A stretch of DNA of 64,000 nt from Pusillibacter faecalis (GCF_018408705.1 NZ_AP023420.1:248001-312000); one strand, 5' to 3'. Positions 33,519 to 41,986 are shown, counted from the first letter of the stretch. The notes: generated from the sequence alone by a model not told the origin. Program-made: numbers and translations.

Positions 33519-34814
33519 TTGACAAAATATATTGTACAAGGCGGAACTCCCCTGTTTGGGGAAGTAGAGATCAGCGGTGCCAAAAACGCCGCTGTCGCCA
33601 TTATTCCCGCCGCGCTTTTGGTAGACGGTGTCTGCCGAATCGAAAATATTCCTCAAATCTCTGATGTCACCCTTTGTCTCAAAATCCTGGAAAATCTGGG
33701 TGCCAATATTCGCAGCATGAACCGGCATACTGTGGAGATTGACTGCCGGCACATCCACTCCACCCGCACCAACTATGACCTGGCCCGCCGCATCCGAGCT
33801 TCCTATTATCTCATTGGCGCACTGTTGGGCCGCTTTGGTCAGGCAGAGGTCGCCATGCCCGGCGGGTGCAACTTCGGCGGCGTTCGTCCCATCGATCAGC
33901 ATGTGAAAGGCTTTACCACCTTGGGAGCCAAGGTAACGGTAGAGGGCGGCTTTATCCGCGCCGCCACCGAGACCGGCCGCCTCAAGGGTGCCAACGTATA
34001 TCTGGATGTCGTTTCCGTTGGTGCCACCATGAACATTATGATGGCCGCCGTGATGGCAGAGGGTATTACTGTCATTGAAAGCGCGGCCAAAGAACCCCAC
34101 ATCGTGGATTTAGCCAACTTCCTCAACTCTATGGGCGCCAACATCCGGGGCGCAGGTACCGATACCATTAAAATTCACGGTGTGGAGCGGCTTACTGGCG
34201 GCAGCTATGCGATCATCCCCGACCAGATTGAGGCGGGAACCTATATGGCGGCTGTAGCGGCCACCGGCGGCCAGGTGCTGGTGAAGAATATTATTCCCAA
34301 GCATATGGACTGTATTACTGCCAAGCTGGTGGAAATGGGCGTGGAGGTCGAGGAAAACGAGGACACGCTGCTGGTCCGCCGCTCCGGAAAGTTGCAGCGC
34401 ACGAATGTCAAGACTTTGCCTTACCCCGGATTTCCCACAGATATGCAGCCGCAGATCACTGCGGTGCTCACCCTGGCGGAGGGCACTTCTCTTGTGACGG
34501 AGAGCGTATGGAGCAGCCGTTACCGCTATGTGGACGAGCTCAAGCGCATGGGCGCTAAAATCCAGGTGGACGATAAGACCGCCGTGGTGGAGGGTGTGGA
34601 ATATCTCACTGGCGCTCCTATCCAGGCCAGTGACCTGCGCGCCGGTGCCGCTCTGGTGATTGCCGCCTTGGCCGCCAAGGGGCGCAGTGAGATCACCCAG
34701 GTTCACTACATCGAGCGGGGCTATGAGGACATTGTCTCCAAGCTGCAGGCACTGGGTGCGGACATCCAGTCCGTGGAAGAACCCGACATCAATCTGGAGG
34801 CCAATGTCGGCTGA
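33519..34814 (+). CDS. murA: UDP-N-acetylglucosamine 1-carboxyvinyltransferase
   Basis: 431 aa, standard MurA length. It transfers enolpyruvate from PEP to UDP-GlcNAc, the first committed step of peptidoglycan synthesis. The EPSP-synthase fold repeats are evident. KNAAVAIIPAALL is near residue 22. The catalytic/fosfomycin-target cysteine is Cys117 in MPGGCNFGGVRPIDQH, and PGFPTDMQPQ and RAGAALVIAAL are present. The TTG start at 33519 has AGAGGG 8 nt upstream. It has its own promoter but lies inside the wal gene cluster, so wall synthesis and the wall-regulating two-component system are neighbours. Confidence 0.97.
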   Translation: MTKYIVQGGTPLFGEVEISGAKNAAVAIIPAALLVDGVCRIENIPQISDVTLCLKILENLGANIRSMNRHTVEIDCRHIHSTRTNYDLARRIRASYYLIGALLGRFGQAEVAMPGGCNFGGVRPIDQHVKGFTTLGAKVTVEGGFIRAATETGRLKGANVYLDVVSVGATMNIMMAAVMAEGITVIESAAKEPHIVDLANFLNSMGANIRGAGTDTIKIHGVERLTGGSYAIIPDQIEAGTYMAAVAATGGQVLVKNIIPKHMDCITAKLVEMGVEVEENEDTLLVRRSGKLQRTNVKTLPYPGFPTDMQPQITAVLTLAEGTSLVTESVWSSRYRYVDELKRMGAKIQVDDKTAVVEGVEYLTGAPIQASDLRAGAALVIAALAAKGRSEITQVHYIERGYEDIVSKLQALGADIQSVEEPDINLEANVG

Positions 34815-34842
34815 CAGTTCATCCCCTGAAATCGACACAATC

Positions 34843-34896
34843 AACGCCCGCGATGGAGGCTGACGACTTTCGTCGCCCTCGCCGCGGGCGTTTGAA
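34843..34896 (+). terminator. hairpin after murA
   Basis: AACGCCCGCG (34843-34852) pairs with CGCGGGCGTT (34883-34892) around a ~30-nt loop with its own GACGA / TCGTC stem. Followed by TGAAATC, it may be only a partial terminator. Confidence 0.55.
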
Positions 34897-34929
34897 ATCC
34901 CTCTGTCTGGAATTGCGAGGTATCTCAGC

Positions 34930-35757
34930 TTGACCACATTACATACTCTTGCCAGCGGCTCCTCCGGGAATGCGCTGGTCATCTCCTGCGGGGAAACGCA
35001 CCTTTTGGTGGATGCGGGCATCTCCTGCCGCCGGATCACTCTGGGCCTACAGGCTCTGGGGTTGGCTCCCGCGGATTTGGACGCCATTTTCATCACCCAT
35101 ACGCACACGGATCACATCTCCGGTCTCTCCACCCTGTTCAAGCGCACCACCTGCCCCATCCGTACCACGGAGCGCGTCTGCCGGGAGCTGGAGTACCGGA
35201 TTGCTGGCTTGGCGGACCGCTTTCTGCCGCTGACATACTGCCGCCCCTGTGGAGAGGCGTCCTTTACTGTAACCGCGTTCCCCACTTCCCATGACGCGCC
35301 GGGGTCCTGTGGATTCCGCTTCGACACCGCAGACGGCAGCGTGGGGGTTTTAACAGATACCGGCTATGTCACCGGGGAGGCGTCTGATCTCCTTGCCGGG
35401 GTAAATTTGGCGGTATTGGAGGCCAATCACGATGTAGAGTCCCTGCGGAGCGGGCCGTATCCCTACTATTTAAAGCAGCGTATTCTGGGCGCGGAGGGTC
35501 ACCTTTGCAACGAGGATGCCGCCCGGTTTGCCGCAGCCCTCGTACGAAGCGGCACCTCGGAGGTGGTGCTGGCCCATCTGAGCCGGGAAAATAACACCCC
35601 TGCCATGGCATTGCATGCCGTGGAAAGCGCGCTCTGCGCAGCAGGGCTGCCTCCGTGCACGGAGGGTTCGTCCACTGGGCCACGGGTCACAATTGCTCCC
35701 CGGGAAGCTCTGAGTGAGGCTCACGTCGTGGCCAGGAGAGGCTTATGCAGAAGATAA
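34930..35757 (+). CDS. yycJ: YycJ/WalJ-like metallo-beta-lactamase-fold hydrolase
   Basis: 275 aa. The MBL-fold signature THTHTDHISGL (HxHxDH) is near residue 58. The N-terminus LHTLASGSSGNALVISCGET and the later LEANHDVESLRSGPYP are typical of YycJ (WalJ), an exonuclease-like hydrolase of the wal cluster linked to cell-division and DNA processing. TTG start, with GAGG about 10 nt upstream. It overlaps rlmH by 13 nt. Confidence 0.9.
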   Translation: MTTLHTLASGSSGNALVISCGETHLLVDAGISCRRITLGLQALGLAPADLDAIFITHTHTDHISGLSTLFKRTTCPIRTTERVCRELEYRIAGLADRFLPLTYCRPCGEASFTVTAFPTSHDAPGSCGFRFDTADGSVGVLTDTGYVTGEASDLLAGVNLAVLEANHDVESLRSGPYPYYLKQRILGAEGHLCNEDAARFAAALVRSGTSEVVLAHLSRENNTPAMALHAVESALCAAGLPPCTEGSSTGPRVTIAPREALSEAHVVARRGLCRR

Positions 35758-36227
35758 CGCTGCTATGTGTTGGAAAGCTGAAAGAAAAATTTTATAGGGA
35801 GGCTGTATCTGAGTATGCCAAGCGCCTCTCCCGCTACTGTAAGCTGGAAGTGGTAGAACTCTCAGAAGAACGGCTGCCTGAACACCCCTCCCAGGCGCAG
35901 ATCACCGCAGCCTTGGCGCGGGAGGCCGAGGAGATCTTTGCACGGCTCCCCCCCGCTGCCAGCCTGATCGTCCTTTGCATTGAGGGGCGGCTGCGGTCCA
36001 GTGAGGAACTGGCCCAGTTGATATCCACTTGGTCCAACCGGGGTGAAAAGCAGCTGGTCTTTGTCATCGGCGGCTCTTTTGGGCTCCATGCCTCCGTGAA
36101 AGCCAGGGCCTGGGCACAGCTGTCCATGTCCCCCATGACCTTTCCCCACCATCTGGCCCGGGTGATGCTGTTGGAGCAGCTCTACCGGGCGTACCAGATC
36201 AACACCGGCGGAAAATATCATAAATAG
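35745..36227 (+). CDS. rlmH: 23S rRNA (pseudouridine1915-N3)-methyltransferase
   Basis: 160 aa, the usual RlmH size. The SPOUT methyltransferase knot is visible at the end: QLVFVIGGSFGLHASVKARA, LSMSPMTFPHHLARVMLLEQ and YRAYQINTGGKYHK, all conserved. It methylates pseudouridine 1915 in helix 69 of 23S rRNA using S-adenosylmethionine. Its start lies inside yycJ, indicating translational coupling. Confidence 0.97.
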   Translation: MQKITLLCVGKLKEKFYREAVSEYAKRLSRYCKLEVVELSEERLPEHPSQAQITAALAREAEEIFARLPPAASLIVLCIEGRLRSSEELAQLISTWSNRGEKQLVFVIGGSFGLHASVKARAWAQLSMSPMTFPHHLARVMLLEQLYRAYQINTGGKYHK

Positions 36228-36248
36228 CATTCCATAAGGAGGCGCGAA

Positions 36249-36545
36249 ATGGAAGCAAAGGATTTTTGGTCGCTTGCCGATCATACATGGATGGAGCGCT
36301 GGCCCAAGGACGCGGAGGGCCAGATGGAGCAAGCAGAACGTCTGGCGCTGCAGTCCGAGCTAGACAGCATGGCGGATATCACCATCTCTATGCTGGAGAG
36401 CTTCGGTATCCCCGCGTTCAAGGTCGGCACCCAGGGCAAGGTTCTCTTGGGCTTTGCGGGCCTGGGCGTGGAAATTTATGTTCCTGCCTCCCGCCTGGAG
36501 GAGGCGCAAATGTTGCTGGCCGCCCAGGGCGGCGATGCGGAATAG
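36249..36545 (+). CDS. small DUF2007-like protein
   Basis: 98 aa. Residues ~40-95 (ISMLESFGIPAFKVGTQGKV, LGVEIYVPASRLEEAQMLL) fit the DUF2007 'putative prokaryotic signal transducing' fold, a small ferredoxin-like domain. TAAGGAGG is 9 nt before the ATG. It lies between rlmH (21 nt) and the phosphosugar mutase gene (12 nt) and is surely cotranscribed. Function unknown. Confidence 0.75.
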   Translation: MEAKDFWSLADHTWMERWPKDAEGQMEQAERLALQSELDSMADITISMLESFGIPAFKVGTQGKVLLGFAGLGVEIYVPASRLEEAQMLLAAQGGDAE

Positions 36546-36557
36546 GAGGAGCCATAT

Positions 36558-38285
36558 ATGGATTTTAAGCAGGAGTACGAAAAATGGCTGCACAGCCCCG
36601 TTTTGAGTCCAGAGGAGCGCGCCGAACTGGAGTCGATCCGGCAGAACCCCAAGGAGATGGAGGCCCGGTTCTACGGTCCTCTGGAGTTTGGTACCGCGGG
36701 GTTACGGGGCACCATGGCGGTTGGCCTGCACAACATGAATGTACATGTGATCCGCTGGGCCACCCAGGGATTTGCCGACATCATCTGTGCGGAGGGCGAG
36801 GCTGGTAAGCGCCGGGGCGTCGCCATTTGCATGGACTGCCGGAATCATTCCATGGACTTTGCCCGGGCGGCCGCCGAGGTCTGCGCCGCCAACGGCATCC
36901 ATGTGCGCATCTTTGAAGCTCTGCGCCCCACTCCGGAGCTGAGCTTCGCCGTGCGGGAGTATGGCTGTCAGGCGGGCATCAACATCACCGCCAGTCACAA
37001 CCCCAAGGAATACAACGGCTATAAGGTCTATTGGGAGGACGGCGCTCAGCTCCCGCCTCAGCACGCCGATGCCGTGGCCAAGCGGCTGAGTGAGATTGAC
37101 GTCTTCACGGATATTCGCACCATGCCCTACGACGAGGCGGTAAAGGCCGGTTTTATTGAAACGCTGGGCGCGGAGACAGACGAGAAATTCCTTACCCAGG
37201 TGATGGGGCAGGCTAACGATCCGGAGACAGTCGCCAAGGTGGCGGATACGTTCAAGGTGGTCTACACCCCCTTCCACGGCACCGGCTATCAGCTGATCCC
37301 CGAGGCCCTGCGGCGTCTCGGCATCCGTCAGCTCCTCTGCGTGCCGGAGCAGATGGTCATTGACGGAAACTTTCCCACCGTGGTCTCTCCCAACCCAGAA
37401 AATCCGGAGGGCTTTGCCCTGGCAGTGGACCTTGCCAAGCGGGAGGGGGCTGACTTCATCGTGGGTTCCGACCCCGATGCCGACCGGGTGGGCATCATGG
37501 TCCGCACCAAGAGCGGGGAGTTCCAGGTGATCTCCGGCAACCAGACCGGTGTGCTGCTGCTGGACTATCTGATTGGTGCCAGACGGCGCTCCGGCAGGAT
37601 GCCGGAAAAACCCGTGGCCCTCAAAACGATTGTCACCACGGAGATGGCCCGGAAGGTGGCAGAGATCAACGGCCTTCAGTGCTATGATACCTTCACCGGC
37701 TTTAAATTTCTGGCCCAGAAGAAGGACCAGCTGGAAGCTGCCGGAGTGGGCAAGGTCATTTTCGCCTATGAGGAATCCTACGGCTATATGCTGGGCGACT
37801 ATGTCCGGGATAAGGACGCCGTCACTGCCTCGCTGCTGCTGACGGAGATGGCCGCCTGGTACGCTTCTCAGGGATTGACCCTGGCGGATGCGATGGAATC
37901 GCTCTATGAGAAGTACGGCTACTACGCCGAGCACACCTATAACCTGGTCATGCCCGGGCTGGACGGCCTGCGGGACATGGCCAAGCTGATGAAGTCCCTG
38001 CGGGAGCATCCTCCGGCGGAGCTCTCCGGCGTGGCTGTCACAGTTCGGAAGGACTATTGGGACGGCAAGTGCGTGGACTGCGTCTCCGGCGCGGTGTCCG
38101 CCATGGAGCTCTCCGGCTCCAACGTGCTGCGCTATGAGCTGGCAGACGGTACCTCCGTCATCGTCCGTCCCTCCGGCACAGAGCCTAAGATCAAGGTTTA
38201 TATCCTAGCCCAGGGCAAAGATGCAGCCGACGCCAACGCGAACCTGGAAAAATATGGACGGTGGGTGGAAGCCCTCAAGCCATAA
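36558..38285 (+). CDS. phosphoglucomutase/phosphomannomutase-family enzyme
   Basis: 575 aa, PgcA-like length. The catalytic serine loop is GINITASHNPKEYNGYK near residue 145, the metal-binding loop is GSDPDADRVGIM near 305, sugar specificity EESYGYMLGDYVRDKD near 405, and the phosphate-binding RPSGTEPKIKVY is at the C-terminus. It interconverts hexose 1- and 6-phosphates for glycolipid or wall-polymer synthesis. GGAGGAGCC precedes the ATG. It ends the rlmH operon, with a terminator following. Confidence 0.95.
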   Translation: MDFKQEYEKWLHSPVLSPEERAELESIRQNPKEMEARFYGPLEFGTAGLRGTMAVGLHNMNVHVIRWATQGFADIICAEGEAGKRRGVAICMDCRNHSMDFARAAAEVCAANGIHVRIFEALRPTPELSFAVREYGCQAGINITASHNPKEYNGYKVYWEDGAQLPPQHADAVAKRLSEIDVFTDIRTMPYDEAVKAGFIETLGAETDEKFLTQVMGQANDPETVAKVADTFKVVYTPFHGTGYQLIPEALRRLGIRQLLCVPEQMVIDGNFPTVVSPNPENPEGFALAVDLAKREGADFIVGSDPDADRVGIMVRTKSGEFQVISGNQTGVLLLDYLIGARRRSGRMPEKPVALKTIVTTEMARKVAEINGLQCYDTFTGFKFLAQKKDQLEAAGVGKVIFAYEESYGYMLGDYVRDKDAVTASLLLTEMAAWYASQGLTLADAMESLYEKYGYYAEHTYNLVMPGLDGLRDMAKLMKSLREHPPAELSGVAVTVRKDYWDGKCVDCVSGAVSAMELSGSNVLRYELADGTSVIVRPSGTEPKIKVYILAQGKDAADANANLEKYGRWVEALKP

Positions 38286-38298
38286 CCTCTCACATCAG

Positions 38299-38331
38299 CC
38301 CCGGACGCCTCTCTTGGCGTCCGGGGTCTTG
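38299..38331 (+). terminator. rho-independent terminator
   Basis: CCCCGGACGCC (38299-38309) pairs with GGCGTCCGGGG (38316-38326), followed by TCTTGT. Confidence 0.8.
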
Positions 38332-38394
38332 TATAGGAGCGGCCAAATCCACATACACTGTTCCTATCTGAATGCTGCTGAAAGGATGATGATC

Positions 38395-39033
38395 ATGCAC
38401 TATCCCTTTTCTCTCCCACCGCTTCCCTATCCCTATGACGCCCTGGTGCCAGAGCTGGATGAGCGGACGCTGCACTTCCACCACGATAAGCACTTTGCCA
38501 CATACGTGGAGAACCTCAATAAGCTGCTGGAAAGCCACCCTGCCTATCACAGCTGGTCTTTGGAACAGTTGATCCAGGGCTGGCCGGAGATGCCGGAGGA
38601 GATTCGTCAGGGTGTCCGTAACAACGCGGGCGGCGTGTATAACCACGACCTCTATTTCAAGACGCTGGCACCGCTGCCGGCCTCCTCTCCCTCTGGGGCG
38701 TTGGCTCAGGCTGTAGAACGGGATTTCGGTGATCTCGACAAGCTGCGCTCGGCCATGAAAACCGCAGCCCTGGGACAGTTTGGCTCTGGATGGGCCTGGC
38801 TGGTGGGCTACCCGGACGGGACACTCTCCATTCAAAAGACTCCCAACCAGGATACTCCCCTTCCACTCTGCCCCCTGCTGACCTGCGACGTTTGGGAGCA
38901 CGCCTATTACCTGCAGTATCAGAACCGGCGGGGCGACTATTTTGATGCCTGGTGGCGTCTGGTGGACTGGCCCCAGTTGTCCCAGCGATATGAGATGTGG
39001 ATGGAAAACCGTCCTCACTGTCCTCTGGGGTAA
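38395..39033 (+). CDS. Fe/Mn superoxide dismutase family protein
   Basis: 212 aa. Expected metal ligands are visible: His29 in LHFHHDKHFATYV, His in GGVYNHDLYF, and Asp and His in TCDVWEHAYYLQYQN. The family motifs GQFGSGWAWLV and YFDAWWRLVDW are present. It converts superoxide to oxygen and peroxide. AAAGG lies 9 nt before the ATG at 38395; two further ATGs lie just upstream. An oddity is the sparse residue conservation around the second helix; it remains a plausible active enzyme. Confidence 0.92.
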   Translation: MHYPFSLPPLPYPYDALVPELDERTLHFHHDKHFATYVENLNKLLESHPAYHSWSLEQLIQGWPEMPEEIRQGVRNNAGGVYNHDLYFKTLAPLPASSPSGALAQAVERDFGDLDKLRSAMKTAALGQFGSGWAWLVGYPDGTLSIQKTPNQDTPLPLCPLLTCDVWEHAYYLQYQNRRGDYFDAWWRLVDWPQLSQRYEMWMENRPHCPLG

Positions 39034-39071
39034 AAAGGAGGGCGCCGCTAAGGAACGGCGCCCTCCTTTTT
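39032..39071. terminator. 16-bp-stem bidirectional terminator
   Basis: AAAAAGGAGGGCGCCG (39032-39047) pairs with CGGCGCCCTCCTTTTT (39056-39071). The A and T tracts serve both strands. Confidence 0.9.
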
Positions 39072-39270
39072 GGATGTCTTTCGTAACGGTATCCCTGTCC
39101 ATGGAAGAGAAGTTTTGATTCCTTGGCAAGCTGGGCGCCTCATATGATGGAAGCGGAAGCTCCTATCTGAAGCAAAGGATTTCCTATCCGCTGATCCGGC
39201 ATCCGCTTTGCTGAACGGTAGGAATTTGAGTACCTTGCCTCTAAAAAATTCCAAATCCATTGGGTGCCGT

Positions 39271-39762
39271 TCATGCTTCCCGCTGGATGGCGACCATGTC
39301 CACGTAAGCGCGCGTTGGATGATGTGGGTCAAAATAGATTGCCGGCTGTTGATGCCTGAAAGACGGTTTTGCCCAGAACAGGCCGCTCCTGACAATATAG
39401 GTTTGTCCCTGATATTCGTAAGAGCACTGCACCACCCAGGGGGAGCACTGTCCGGGTCGCTTTACAAACGTACTCGTATTCCAGTTGATCCAAACGAGAT
39501 GCCGAATAGACTGCACCTCTCCGGTGGTCAGCACGCCTTCTGCCTTCAGGCGTTTTATCCGTCTCTTCTGTTGTTGAAATTTCAGAACAAATCCCAGGCC
39601 TGTCAGCAAAAAAATGATACCGATCGGGAGCAAAAACCAGGTGGGGCCGCCATTTACGGGCACGCCGGTTACAACAAACAGCATGCTCAACAGTACAAAC
39701 AGCGCCCCCATCAGTCCAAATAAAAACGCGCAGAAGGAACTGATGGTATCAGGAGGCTTCAT
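39271..39762 (-). CDS. DUF3592-like small membrane protein
   Basis: About 163 aa. Two membrane helices near residues 8-30 and 40-62 (LFGLMGALFVLLSMLFVVTG, LLPIGIIFLLTGLGFVLKF) are followed by a basic linker (QQQKRRIKRLKAEG). A soluble beta domain follows (GEVQSIRHLVWINWN, SYEYQGQTYIVRS, IYFDPHHPTRAYVD), reminiscent of DUF3592 proteins. The ATG at 39762 is preceded by GGGGGGATCGC. It is the last host-like gene before the mobile region. Confidence 0.65.
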   Translation of the reverse strand: MKPPDTISSFCAFLFGLMGALFVLLSMLFVVTGVPVNGGPTWFLLPIGIIFLLTGLGFVLKFQQQKRRIKRLKAEGVLTTGEVQSIRHLVWINWNTSTFVKRPGQCSPWVVQCSYEYQGQTYIVRSGLFWAKPSFRHQQPAIYFDPHHPTRAYVDMVAIQREA

Positions 39763-39852
39763 GCGATCCCCCCAATGTTTTTTTATCATATTACCATGTG
39801 ACGCAGCTCTTTACAAGAGCCGCTCTCCCCGCCCTTCTCTGAGATCTGAAGC

Positions 39853-39866
39853 AAATGTCAATAGGA
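39853..39866 (+). repeat. 14-bp direct repeat, copy 1
   Basis: AAATGTCAATAGGA here is repeated exactly at 41964-41977. The two copies flank the IS30-type transposase, the XRE gene and the Arc/CopG-like gene. It may be a recombination footprint or chance; copy 2 doubles as a ribosome binding site. Confidence 0.4.
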
Positions 39867-39892
39867 AAGTGTAACAAAACGAAAAAATATTT

Positions 39893-40942
39893 TTAGACGG
39901 TCTGCAAATAGCCCTCAAACAGCTGCCCGGCAGAGGCCCAGCCCAGCAGTTGGCGGGGGTATCTGTTCAGCCAGCTTTCCACCGCCTCCACGTCTTTTTT
40001 GGTGACCTTATCAAAGTTTGTTCCCTTGGGGAACTTCCGCCGGATCATCTGGTTTTGTTTTTCGTTGCTTCCTCGCTCACTACTGCAGTATGGGTGACAG
40101 TAATATGTCCGGGTGCGCTTGCTCTCACAGCGTTTATATACGGACCGTTCGATCCCGATATAGTCCGCAAACTCGCTTCCGTTGTCCATGGTAATAGATT
40201 GGAATACCTGCGGGAAGCGGGTGCCCCATTTCCGTTCCATGGTGTCCAGCGCACGGACGACGCTGGCCGCGGATTTATCGCGGATCAGGCGGATCACCTC
40301 CATGCGGGTGACGCGCTCGGTCAGCACCAGGAGGCACTTATGCCCGCCCCTGCAGGAAACCACCAGATCCATTTCCCAGTGGCCGAACTCCTGGCGCCCG
40401 TCGATCTCCGGCGGGCGCTTTTCTATGCTCTCACCCTTGGGCTGCTGTTTCGCCCGCTGGACGTGCTTGGTTTTCTTCTTCCGCCGGGAACCCTTGAACG
40501 GCAGCGCCTTATTGGTCAGGCGGAGAAAAACTCCCTTGTCAATATAGGCATAAAGGGTTTGGCGGCAGATCCGCGTTTCAAAGCTGCCGTACTTTTCCGG
40601 GTGGTTCTCAATCTCATGCAGGGCTGCCTCCGGGCTGTAATTGTCGTCAGCAATCAGCGCCTCCAGGGTTTCGGCGTACCGGCGATCACTTCCAATTTTC
40701 AGGGGGCCGCCCTTGGCCGCCATGTTGGCCCGGTAGCGGGCTTGTGACCGCTCCGGTATGTACTCGGTCACTTCGATATAATCCGCGTTCATGTAGGTGT
40801 ATGTCCCGCGTTTGATCTCGCGGCAGACGGTGGCGGCGCTGACGTGCAGGGCCGCGCCGATCTCGCGCATGGTGGCGCCCTCTTTTCTCATTCTGGCGAT
40901 CTTGTTCCGGTCAAACTCCGTCAGGTGCTTATATCCTTTCAT
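39893..40942 (-). mobile_element. IS30-family transposase
   Basis: About 349 aa from the ATG at 40942 (GAGGGCACGGGC upstream; 17 more codons are open). An N-terminal HTH_38 domain (KHLTEFDRNKIARMRKEGAT, VSAATVCREIKRG) is followed by the rve core with the DDE residues GHWEMDLVVSCRGG, SITMDNGSEFADY and CSSERGSNEKQNQMIRRKFP, the last being the IS30 signature. Terminal inverted repeats were not identified. It stands at the left edge of the prophage, so it may be an insertion near the attachment site. Confidence 0.9.
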
Positions 40943-41004
40943 GCCCGTGCCCTCACTTTCAAAAAAATATGGACGGCGCGGTGCATACAGCACTCCACGC
41001 CGTC

Positions 41005-41247
41005 CTATTCTTTGCCCAGCAGCCAGTCCACGGAAACCTCCAGAACGTCCGCGATCACCACCACCTCAAAGTCAGCCACAAACCTGCCGCCGTTTTCGAT
41101 CCTGCTTATCACGTCCCGCTCCACAATGACACCAGCCAGTTGCAGACGCCGGCAGAGATCAGACTGTGACAGCCGCGCCCGCAGGCGGGCCTCCCGGATC
41201 CGGTCACCGCATATATTTCTTTTCCCGTGGAAATCATACGCTTTCAT
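41005..41247 (-). CDS. XRE-family phage-type repressor
   Basis: 80 aa. A helix-turn-helix spans residues ~14-75 (GDRIREARLRARLSQSDLCR, ERDVISRIENGGR, LEVSVDWLLGKE), with no C-terminal cleavage domain. GGAGGG precedes the ATG. Upstream (41293-41335) is a dyad site whose 17-bp core recurs twice in front of the plus-strand lipoprotein gene at 60400, which suggests this protein is the prophage repressor acting at both places. Confidence 0.8.
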   Translation of the reverse strand: MKAYDFHGKRNICGDRIREARLRARLSQSDLCRRLQLAGVIVERDVISRIENGGRFVADFEVVVIADVLEVSVDWLLGKE

Positions 41248-41292
41248 GGGCAGCCCTCCAGGCGCGTGGTAATGTTCAGCAGTTTTCTTGAT

Positions 41293-41335
41293 ATTAACAC
41301 ATAGGTTTCCACGAACCCGTGTTAATAATCAGCAC
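41293..41335. promoter_or_regulatory. operator region upstream of the XRE gene
   Basis: ATTAACAC (41293-41300) and GTGTTAAT (41319-41326) are inverted copies. The right one extends to GTGTTAATAATCAGCAC (41319-41335), which has dyad symmetry (GTGnTnATnATnAnCAC) and differs at one base from the operator at 60343-60359. On the minus strand it overlaps a possible -10 (TATTAA) of the XRE gene. Confidence 0.6.
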
Positions 41336-41374
41336 CGAAAAATATTGAACACTCTGGAGGGCAAACGCCGAAAC

Positions 41375-41401
41375 GCCCCCGGCGCTGTGTGCGTCGGGGG
41401 C
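41375..41401 (-). terminator. hairpin after the Arc/CopG-like gene
   Basis: GCCCCCGGCGC (41375-41385) pairs with GCGTCGGGGGC (41391-41401) with one G-T pair, 10 bp beyond the stop codon at 41411. Confidence 0.6.
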
Positions 41402-41410
41402 TTATGCTTT

Positions 41411-41617
41411 TTATTCTCCCAGGATCTCCGCTGCCAGTTTGTCCATGGCTTTTTCCATGAACTCGTTAAGGCTGTACCCGGCAGCTTTCGCAGCTTCCTT
41501 GTATCTGTCTTTTTTTCCTCTCTTTACATACGGGGAAAGTCGATCATAGTTCTTTTCATTGAAATCTCGCTTGTAGTCGGTGGCGCTCATGCCGCCCTCT
41601 TTCTTCGGTCTGCCCAT
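41411..41617 (-). CDS. small Arc/CopG-like (ribbon-helix-helix?) protein
   Basis: 68 aa from the ATG at 41617 (GAGGTGATAAGC upstream). The N-terminus MGRPKKEGGMSATDYKRDFN is followed by YVKRGKKDRYKEAAKAAGYSLNEFMEKAMDKL, the helix pattern of ribbon-helix-helix repressors and antitoxins. Three 16-bp repeats lie in its upstream region and overlap the divergent promoter, so it may be an autoregulated repressor. No toxin partner is seen. Confidence 0.65.
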   Translation of the reverse strand: MGRPKKEGGMSATDYKRDFNEKNYDRLSPYVKRGKKDRYKEAAKAAGYSLNEFMEKAMDKLAAEILGE

Positions 41618-41658
41618 GCTTATCACCTCGCCATTATAATACCACCGCCGCCCGTTTT

Positions 41659-41741
41659 TATCTACTGTTAGATTATATAAATATCTCACGTTAGATTTGT
41701 GCATATTGCGGATTGCTTTTTATCTCACGTTAGATTATAAT
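41659..41741 (+). promoter_or_regulatory. promoter with three 16-bp operator repeats
   Basis: TATCTCACGTTAGATT occurs exactly at 41682-41697 and 41721-41736, and with 13 of 16 matches at 41659-41674. TTGCTT (41713-41718), 17 bp, then TATAAT (41736-41741) form a plus-strand promoter whose spacer is filled by the third repeat. Bound repressor would block both this promoter and leftward transcription. Confidence 0.7.
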
Positions 41742-41773
41742 ATAGACAGTTCAAGAGGAAAGGGGTGGTTAAA

Positions 41774-41908
41774 ATGAGCAAGAAAAAACGCCGACGGCAT
41801 AAGCCGACGGCGCAGCCCAACAGGTTGCAGGTCTTGGCGGACACAATCCTGGCGGGCACAATCTCCGGTCTGATTACAGCGGCAATCCTCAAATTGCTGA
41901 ACTGGTAA
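41774..41908 (+). CDS. tiny membrane protein (44 aa)
   Basis: Begins MSKKKRRRHKPTAQPN, a strongly basic head, followed by a single hydrophobic helix (LADTILAGTISGLITAAILK). AAAGGGGTGG lies 8 nt upstream of the ATG. It is driven by the promoter at 41713-41741. Small basic single-helix proteins occur at phage ends; the role is unknown. Confidence 0.6.
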   Translation: MSKKKRRRHKPTAQPNRLQVLADTILAGTISGLITAAILKLLNW

Positions 41909-41963
41909 CAGACAGAGGGGCGGGGGGTAACCCCCGCACCCTCAATATAAACGAAACCCACTA

Positions 41964-41977
41964 AAATGTCAATAGGA
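41964..41977 (+). repeat. 14-bp direct repeat, copy 2
   Basis: AAATGTCAATAGGA, identical to 39853-39866. The AGGAGGG at its end is the ribosome binding site of the 32-aa ORF at 41987. Confidence 0.4.
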
Positions 41978-41986
41978 GGGCAGCGC

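Noticed and set aside
36702..38009. 435-codon minus-strand frame opposite the phosphosugar mutase
   Set aside because: Shadow frame; the plus strand holds a conserved enzyme with full motifs.
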